From the NCBI GenBank assembly GCA_003552765.1, contig PUOI01000160.1, positions 1 to 11,529 on the forward strand: a stretch of DNA of 11,529 bases, written 5' to 3'. Of this stretch, positions 6,998 through 11,529 are shown piece by piece (position 1 is the first letter of the stretch; every line of letters begins with the position of its first letter). The translations under genes were made by a program, and so were the position numbers. This DNA is from Candidatus Hydrogenedentota bacterium. Lineage in GTDB: Bacteria > Hydrogenedentota > Hydrogenedentia > Hydrogenedentales > SLHB01. The notes beneath the pieces were generated by a model. It ran no database searches and had not been told where the DNA came from. It saw only the letters and a program-made list of their open reading frames with translations.

Positions 6998-7249
6998 GGG
7001 CACATTCCCTTTTCACACAGCTTACAACGCGGGAAAGGAGATCCCCTCGCCCCCTTCAAGGAGGGAATTGGTCCACGCCTGCCCCGATTCCTCCGAGCGC
7101 CGGAGTCCCCAGCAGCTAAAGCCGGCGAGACGCCGGCGGTACAGGAAACCCCTCCTCCACCTTCATTCCCGCGCAGGCGGGAATCCACAGCACACGGTTC
7201 TGTCCCCGGCTTCTGGCTCCCCGCTTGCGCGGGGATGACGGTAGATGCG
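6998..7249. repeat. Cluster of mixed palindromic intergenic repeats
   Basis: The roughly 250 bases between the two kinase genes hold five successive hairpin-forming units. They are a CCTTC/AAGG-type stem (7048-7064), CTCCG/CGGAG (7091-7105), GCCGGCG-AGA-CGCCGGC (7121-7137), ATTCCCGC-GCAG-GCGGGAAT (7165-7184) and TCCCCGC-TTGC-GCGGGGA (7218-7235). The fourth has the 20-base ATTCCC-N8-GGGAAT layout of the neisserial dRS3 repeat. Translations of such DNA give the familiar spurious peptide SRLRGN, which appears here on the minus strand. The units differ in sequence, so this is not a CRISPR array. I see no gene. The PfkB-type ribosome binding site (AAGGGA) lies at 7006-7011. Confidence 0.7.
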
Positions 7250-8224
7250 CTACAACTCTCCCGTATGCCGGGCGAGCGCGCAGGCGGCGGAGCCCATTAC
7301 GCCCGCGTCCGCGCCCAGACCGGCCGGCAAGATCTCGCAACGCTTGCCGGGCACCTCAAACGCGTTGGCGCGGGCGGTTTCGCGAATGGCCGAGAACAGG
7401 CTGTCGCCGGACGCAATCATGCCTCCGGAGAATATGATGCGTTCGGGGTTCAGCAAGTTGATAAGACTCGCCACGCCGATGCCTAGCCACATCCCTGTTT
7501 CGTGTGTCACCCAGCGAGCAAAACTGTCGCCCTGGTTTTCCGCCTCGGTGATCATCTTACCCGTCAAGTTCTCGAAATCGCCGCCGCTGAGTTCGGTTAG
7601 CAGCGTCTCTTGGCCTGCGGCGATGCCCTCTTTCGCAGTGCGGACCTGCCCGGTCACGGAGGCGTAGGCTTCAAGGCATCCTTCGGAACCGCACCCGCAC
7701 ATCCGGCCGCCGCGCATTACCTTGAGGTGCCCGATCTCGGCGGCGGTCCCATCGATACCGCGCAAGAGTTCGCCGTTGATGACGATCCCCCCGCCCACGC
7801 CCGTGCCCAGGGTCAACAGGCACATAGTGTCCACCCCTTGGCCCGCGCCCGACCAGTACTCGCCAAAACAAGCGACGTTGGCGTCGTTGTCGACGTAGCA
7901 CGGCACGTTCAGGCGCTTGAACATGCTCTCCGCCAGCGGCACATTGCGCCAGCCGGGCAGATTCGGCGGACTGTATACAATGCCGGTCTGCCAGTTCATC
8001 GGTCCCGGCGCGCCGATCCCCACCGCCGTGACATCCTCCAGGCTTAAGCCCGCATCCCGGACTACATCCTTAACGGCTTGGGCCATGACATCCATGACCG
8101 CCTCCGGCCCATTTTCCGCGGCCGTGGGACGGGAGTCCTGTGTAAGGATCTTCTTGTCTTGGCTCACCGCCGCGGTCTTGACGTTGGTCCCTCCGAGATC
8201 AATCCCAACCACGATCTTGCTCAT
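7250..8224 (-). CDS. glk: ROK-family glucokinase
   Basis: It probably converts glucose to glucose 6-phosphate with ATP in the cytoplasm. The 324-residue product has the usual ROK length and parts. The phosphate-binding DLGGTN is at 9-14. DNDAN (112-116) carries the probable catalytic base Asp114. LGTGVGGG starts at 139. The sugar and zinc site EIGH (163-166) has His166, and the ROK zinc motif CGCGSEGC supplies Cys176, Cys178 and Cys183. There is no N-terminal DNA-binding domain, so it is a kinase and not a NagC/Mlc-type repressor. Specificity for glucose rather than mannose, fructose or an N-acetyl sugar is inferred from general resemblance. Its ATG overlaps the gltX stop by four bases (ATGA), indicating translational coupling. 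Confidence 0.9.
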   Translation of the reverse strand: MSKIVVGIDLGGTNVKTAAVSQDKKILTQDSRPTAAENGPEAVMDVMAQAVKDVVRDAGLSLEDVTAVGIGAPGPMNWQTGIVYSPPNLPGWRNVPLAESMFKRLNVPCYVDNDANVACFGEYWSGAGQGVDTMCLLTLGTGVGGGIVINGELLRGIDGTAAEIGHLKVMRGGRMCGCGSEGCLEAYASVTGQVRTAKEGIAAGQETLLTELSGGDFENLTGKMITEAENQGDSFARWVTHETGMWLGIGVASLINLLNPERIIFSGGMIASGDSLFSAIRETARANAFEVPGKRCEILPAGLGADAGVMGSAACALARHTGEL

Positions 8225-9699
8225 GTTTGATGCACCCCCAATTGGTTGACATACTCAATCGCCTGATCCATGCGCGCCAGGCACGCTTCCTTACCTAGCA
8301 ACTCCGTCAGCTCAAACAGCCCCGGCCCGACGCTCTTACCCGTGAGCGCCAGCCGCGTGGGATGAATAAATGCGCCTTGGTTCTCTCCCGTTTCCTCAGT
8401 CATCCGCTCGAAGCTCGCCTTGAGGTTATCCAATGTCCACGGTTCGGTCTCTTCAAAGGCTTGCCGGATACGCCGCATACGGGCGGGCGCGTCTTCTTTC
8501 TCCCACTGTTTACGGACCGCCTTTTCCTCGTATTCGGTGATCTCCTGAAAGAAAAAGTCCGTATAAGGCACGATTTCGTTCAAGGTCTTGATCTTTTCCT
8601 GGCAAATGTGGGTCATTTTCCACAGCCATTCCGGCGGCTTCGAATCCACATCGAACCCGGCGTCCCGGAGAATGGGCAAGACGCGATCCTGCAATTCCTC
8701 CACGCTCAGGCGGCGGATGTGCTGGCCATTAAGCCATTGGACTTTCTTCATGTCAAACCGGGCGGCGGACTGGCCCAGACGATTGATATCGAAGCACTCG
8801 ATAAGTTCTTCCTTCGTGAACAGCTCGCGGTCATCGCCCGGCGTCCAGCCCAGGAGCACAACGTAGTTGAAGATCGCCTCGGGCAGGTAGCCGTCCGTCC
8901 GCCAGTCCAGCACGTTGGCGCCGCGCAGCCGCTTGCTGTACTTCTTCCTATTCTCGTCGAGCACCATGGGCAAGTGGGCGAAGGCCGGCACGGGATACCC
9001 CAGGGCCTTGAACAGAAGGACGTGCCGCGTGGCGTTGGTGAGGTGATCGTCACCCCGCAAAATGTGGCTGATCTTCATCATCCCGTCGTCCACCACCACG
9101 GCCAGATGGAAGGTGGGATACCCGTTGGGTTTCTGAATGATGAAGTCGTCGAATTCGCTGTTGTTCGTCCGAACCGTTCCCTGGACGAGATCGTCGATCT
9201 CCGTGACGCCTTCCTCGATCTTGAACCGAATGCTGTACGGCGCGTCGCCTTTCGCGGCGATTTCCTCCGGCGTCAGGTCACGGCATTTTCCGTTATACCG
9301 CGGCGGCCGTTTCTCCGCGCGCGCCCGCTCCCGTTCGGCGTCCAGTTCTTCCTTCGTGCAGAAGCATTTGTAGGCTTTGCCCTCGTCCAGGAGCCGGGCC
9401 GCCTCTTGCTGGTACAGGGGAATGCGCTCGGACTGGCGGTATGGGCCGTACTCGCCCTTGGCGGGCACGTCGCCGAACGGCGGGCCTTCATCCCAGTCGA
9501 TGCCAAGCCAGTGGAACCCTTCGCACATGGCGTGAGCGAACTCGTCGCTACTCCGCTCAATGTCCGTGTCCTCCAGCCGCAAGATAAAGGTTCCTCCTTG
9601 CTGACGGGCGAAAAGCCAGTTGAACACGGCCATTTTCGCGGTCCCAATGTGAAGAAACCCCGAAGGCGACGGGGCAATGCGCACGCGTACGTTACTCAT
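8221..9699 (-). CDS. gltX: Glutamyl-tRNA synthetase
   Basis: This class I aminoacyl-tRNA synthetase (492 residues, normal length) charges tRNA-Glu with glutamate and ATP. The Rossmann-fold signature appears as PSGFLHIGTAK (11-22, HIGH motif at 17-20) and FILRLEDTD at 38-46. A zinc site is suggested by Cys112, Cys114, Tyr135 and Cys139 in the CFC...RYNGKC segment. The second signature, usually KLSKR, is KYSKR at 253-257. The helical anticodon-binding region fills about 330-492. Whether it also charges tRNA-Gln (non-discriminating, needing GatCAB) cannot be judged here. The ATG is preceded by TGGAGAT with about six bases of spacing, located in the 12-base gap after panD. The gene overlaps the downstream glucokinase gene by four bases. 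Confidence 0.96.
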   Translation of the reverse strand: MSNVRVRIAPSPSGFLHIGTAKMAVFNWLFARQQGGTFILRLEDTDIERSSDEFAHAMCEGFHWLGIDWDEGPPFGDVPAKGEYGPYRQSERIPLYQQEAARLLDEGKAYKCFCTKEELDAERERARAEKRPPRYNGKCRDLTPEEIAAKGDAPYSIRFKIEEGVTEIDDLVQGTVRTNNSEFDDFIIQKPNGYPTFHLAVVVDDGMMKISHILRGDDHLTNATRHVLLFKALGYPVPAFAHLPMVLDENRKKYSKRLRGANVLDWRTDGYLPEAIFNYVVLLGWTPGDDRELFTKEELIECFDINRLGQSAARFDMKKVQWLNGQHIRRLSVEELQDRVLPILRDAGFDVDSKPPEWLWKMTHICQEKIKTLNEIVPYTDFFFQEITEYEEKAVRKQWEKEDAPARMRRIRQAFEETEPWTLDNLKASFERMTEETGENQGAFIHPTRLALTGKSVGPGLFELTELLGKEACLARMDQAIEYVNQLGVHQT

Positions 9700-9711
9700 G
9701 TAATCTCCATT

Positions 9712-10071
9712 TTAGCTGTCCACTTTTGTGATGCGGTTGTTCTCGTCCACATGAACCGTTATGGGCCGGAACGTCTTGGCCGTCTCCTCGTCCACCATGC
9801 GGAACGTCATGGCGATGATGATATCGCCCACTTGTCCCTGGCGCGCGGCCGGGCCATTAAGACACACCGTCCCGCTTCCCCGTTCCCCTTCGATGATGTA
9901 GGTGTCAAAGCGGGCGCCGTTATTGATGTTCACAACAAGGACTTTCTCATTGGCGAGAAACCCAGCGGCCTCGTAGAGGTCGGGGTCGAGGGTGAGGCTT
10001 CCCACGTAGTGCAAATCGGCTTCGGTAACGGTTGCGCGGTGGATCTTTCCCCGCAGCATTTCCACATACAT
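9712..10071 (-). CDS. panD: Aspartate 1-decarboxylase
   Basis: This pyruvoyl enzyme decarboxylates L-aspartate to beta-alanine, which PanC uses for pantothenate. The 119-residue proenzyme has the normal length of about 120-126. It keeps the self-cleavage site Tyr22-Val-Gly24-Ser25, where Ser25 becomes the pyruvoyl group of the alpha subunit. It also has Lys9 in LRGKIHR, Tyr58 and the CLNGPAAR segment (69-76) near the active site. The ATG start lies seven bases after the panC stop, with AGGA about six bases upstream. It sits between panC and gltX and completes a panB-panC-panD set, so the operon can supply its own beta-alanine. Confidence 0.97.
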   Translation of the reverse strand: MYVEMLRGKIHRATVTEADLHYVGSLTLDPDLYEAAGFLANEKVLVVNINNGARFDTYIIEGERGSGTVCLNGPAARQGQVGDIIIAMTFRMVDEETAKTFRPITVHVDENNRITKVDS

Positions 10072-10078
10072 AATGGTC

Positions 10079-10924
10079 CTACGTAGCCTCCAATTTGATG
10101 TTGTCGATAAGCCGGGTCTCCCCCACTTTGGCCGCCACGGCCAGCAAGGCCGGCGGGCGGATTTCCTCCAGCGGCTCCAGGTTTTCGGCGTCCACCAGTT
10201 CCACGTAATCCAGGGCGTTCACGTGCGCCAGGCCGTCTCGCACGGCCTCGCACACGGCTTTCGCCGAGCGTTCGCCGTTGCCCATCAGGGCGCGGCCTTT
10301 CTCTAGCGCGCGCGGAATACACAATGCCCGCCCGCGTTCCTCCGGCGTCAGATACTGGTTGCGGGAGCTGAGCGCCAGCCCATCCGCTTCGCGCACAATC
10401 GGCAGCCCAACGATTTCGGTCCCAAAATCGAGATCCCGCGTCATCCGCCGGATGACCGCCAATTGCTGGGCGTCTTTCTGCCCGAAGTAGGCCCGGTGAG
10501 GCTGCACGGCGTTGAAGAGTTTGGCCACGACTGTAGTGACTCCGCGAAAATGGCCTGGGCGCGACCGGCCACACAATCTTTCGGTCAATGGTCCTAACAC
10601 ATCAACGTAGGTGGCGTAATCCGCGGGATACATGGCCCGCACGTCGGGCGCGTAGATCGCGTCCCCGCCAAGGTCTTCCGCCATGCCTTTGTCGGCCTCG
10701 AAGGTGCGCGGATAGCGTTCGTAATCTTCGTTGGGTCCGAACTGAGCGGGGTTTACGAATATGCTTACGACCGAGACGTCACAATCGGCCACGGACTGCC
10801 GGATAAGGCTGGCGTGCCCTTCGTGGAGCGCTCCCATGGTGGGGACAAAACCGAGGGTTCGTCCAGCTTTCCGTTGTTCCAGGCTCCACCCGCGCATGAC
10901 CTCGGCGGTCTCGAGCACTCTCAT
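10079..10924 (-). CDS. panC: Pantothenate synthetase (pantoate-beta-alanine ligase)
   Basis: It joins pantoate and beta-alanine with ATP, through a pantoyl-adenylate, to give pantothenate in the cytoplasm. The 281-residue product has the family's motifs in order: [10 protein letters not shown] (about 28-37, with the HxGH nucleotide site), FVNPAQFG (about 56-63), [16 protein letters not shown] and the KMSKS-like region [13 protein letters not shown] chose the ATG at 10922-10924. It overlaps the panB stop as TGATG and is preceded by GAGGAG about 11 bases upstream. A TTG one codon earlier also extends the frame but is less likely. The tight junctions with panB and panD indicate co-transcription and translational coupling. 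Confidence 0.97.
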   Translation of the reverse strand: MRVLETAEVMRGWSLEQRKAGRTLGFVPTMGALHEGHASLIRQSVADCDVSVVSIFVNPAQFGPNEDYERYPRTFEADKGMAEDLGGDAIYAPDVRAMYPADYATYVDVLGPLTERLCGRSRPGHFRGVTTVVAKLFNAVQPHRAYFGQKDAQQLAVIRRMTRDLDFGTEIVGLPIVREADGLALSSRNQYLTPEERGRALCIPRALEKGRALMGNGERSAKAVCEAVRDGLAHVNALDYVELVDAENLEPLEEIRPPALLAVAAKVGETRLIDNIKLEAT

Positions 10925-11529
10925 CAAAAGCTATGCTCCTCGCCCGGAAAAACGCCGCCTTTAACCTCTTCCACGTACTGTTTGACCGCGTCCCCCATGG
11001 CGGAACGGATATCGGCATAGACCTTGGCGTGTTTCGCGCGCCGCCCAAACCCCAGCATGTCATGCGTGACCAACACCTGGCCGTCGCAGTGCGGACCGGC
11101 GCCGATGCCAATGGTGGGAATGTCTAGAGCGGCGGTGATTTCCTGCGCGAGATCCGCCGGCACGACCTCAAGCACCAGCGCGAAACAACCCAGCGCCTGC
11201 AATTCCCGGGCGTCACGCACCAACTGCTCGCGCGCATCCCTAGAGCGGCCTTGCACTTTGTACCCGCCGAGCTGATGAATGCGTTGCGGCGTCAGACCCA
11301 AGTGTCCCATGACGGGAATTCCCGCGTTGAGGATGCGTTCAATGGCGGCCCCAAAACTCCGGGCCGAACCTTCAAGCTTCACGGCGTGCGCGCCAGCCTC
11401 CGCCACGAACCGGCCCGCGTTCGTCACGGCCTCCTCGGGGCTTACTTGATAGGACATGAAAGGCATGTCGGCGACCACGAGCGGCTCGCGGACAGCGGTC
11501 GACACCATGCGCACATGATGCAGCATTTC
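10924..11529 (-). CDS. panB: Ketopantoate hydroxymethyltransferase, 5' end outside the window
   Basis: PanB adds a one-carbon group from 5,10-methylenetetrahydrofolate to alpha-ketoisovalerate to make ketopantoate, the first committed step of pantothenate synthesis. The visible 200 or so residues cover the C-terminal three quarters. Diagnostic segments are VVADMPFMSYQ, with the metal-ligand Asp; VKLEG, with the Lys and Glu that correspond to E. coli Lys112 and Glu114; and GHLGLTPQ, GGYKVQGR, LEVVP (the E. coli Glu181 equivalent) and IGIGAGPHCDGQVLV. The frame stays open to the window edge. The first Met seen (11526) is internal, because homologues have about 60-70 residues before this EMLHH-like segment. 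It is the upstream-most visible gene of the cluster, so the operon promoter lies outside. It draws on the same folate one-carbon pool as MetH. Confidence 0.97.
   Translation of the reverse strand, partial: EMLHHVRMVSTAVREPLVVADMPFMSYQVSPEEAVTNAGRFVAEAGAHAVKLEGSARSFGAAIERILNAGIPVMGHLGLTPQRIHQLGGYKVQGRSRDAREQLVRDARELQALGCFALVLEVVPADLAQEITAALDIPTIGIGAGPHCDGQVLVTHDMLGFGRRAKHAKVYADIRSAMGDAVKQYVEEVKGGVFPGEEHSF

Noticed and set aside
6982..7188. Small gene encoding a peptide beginning MDSRLRGN
   Set aside because: This is the well-known spurious translation of dispersed palindromic repeats, without support as a gene.
7040..7236. CRISPR array
   Set aside because: The palindromic units differ in sequence and spacing; no repeat is reused with unique spacers.
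8362..10086. A 574-codon open frame on the plus strand
   Set aside because: It lies opposite gltX and panD, both of which are complete with family motifs. Long antisense frames are common in GC-rich DNA, and the translation shows no recognisable domain.

Overview
The window is GC-rich bacterial chromosomal DNA carrying eight genes. All look like housekeeping or ordinary accessory functions. I see no phage, plasmid, transposase, CRISPR array, tRNA or rRNA. The organism cannot be named from this stretch. Full-length B12-dependent methionine synthase, a ROK glucokinase, a divergent PfkB kinase, a secreted beta-helix protein and scattered palindromic intergenic repeats fit a free-living environmental bacterium. 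A PVC- or Hydrogenedentes-like lineage is only a guess.

Left part, plus strand: a small single-pass membrane protein of unknown function (30-488), then a gap of about 320 bases. The gap holds a good extended -10 promoter and a roughly 185-nt leader with several possible hairpins. Next comes metH (812-4441), complete in all four modules. Two hairpins with T-runs (4426-4452, 4480-4509) end the metH transcript.

Middle, minus strand: a very acidic exported beta-helix protein (4546-5790) converges on metH. Upstream of it, 5900-5985 holds a palindromic repeat and a long imperfect hairpin. The hairpin could end transcription coming from the right-hand gene cluster.

Right part, minus strand, read from the right edge leftwards: panB (5' end outside the window), panC, panD, gltX and a ROK glucokinase gene. 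Their junctions are a 1-nt overlap, a 7-nt gap, a 12-nt gap and a 4-nt overlap, so they look like one operon. It joins pantothenate (coenzyme A precursor) synthesis to glutamyl-tRNA charging and glucose phosphorylation. A PfkB-type sugar-phosphate kinase gene follows on the same strand after about 250 bases packed with five hairpin-forming repeats. Together the two kinases could supply upper-glycolysis phosphorylations, but their substrates are inferred.

I did not find a convincing new biological system. The best leads are the unexplained structured metH leader, the cluster of mixed palindromic repeats between the kinase genes, the lysine-poor acidic beta-helix protein, and the pan-gltX-glk gene order.
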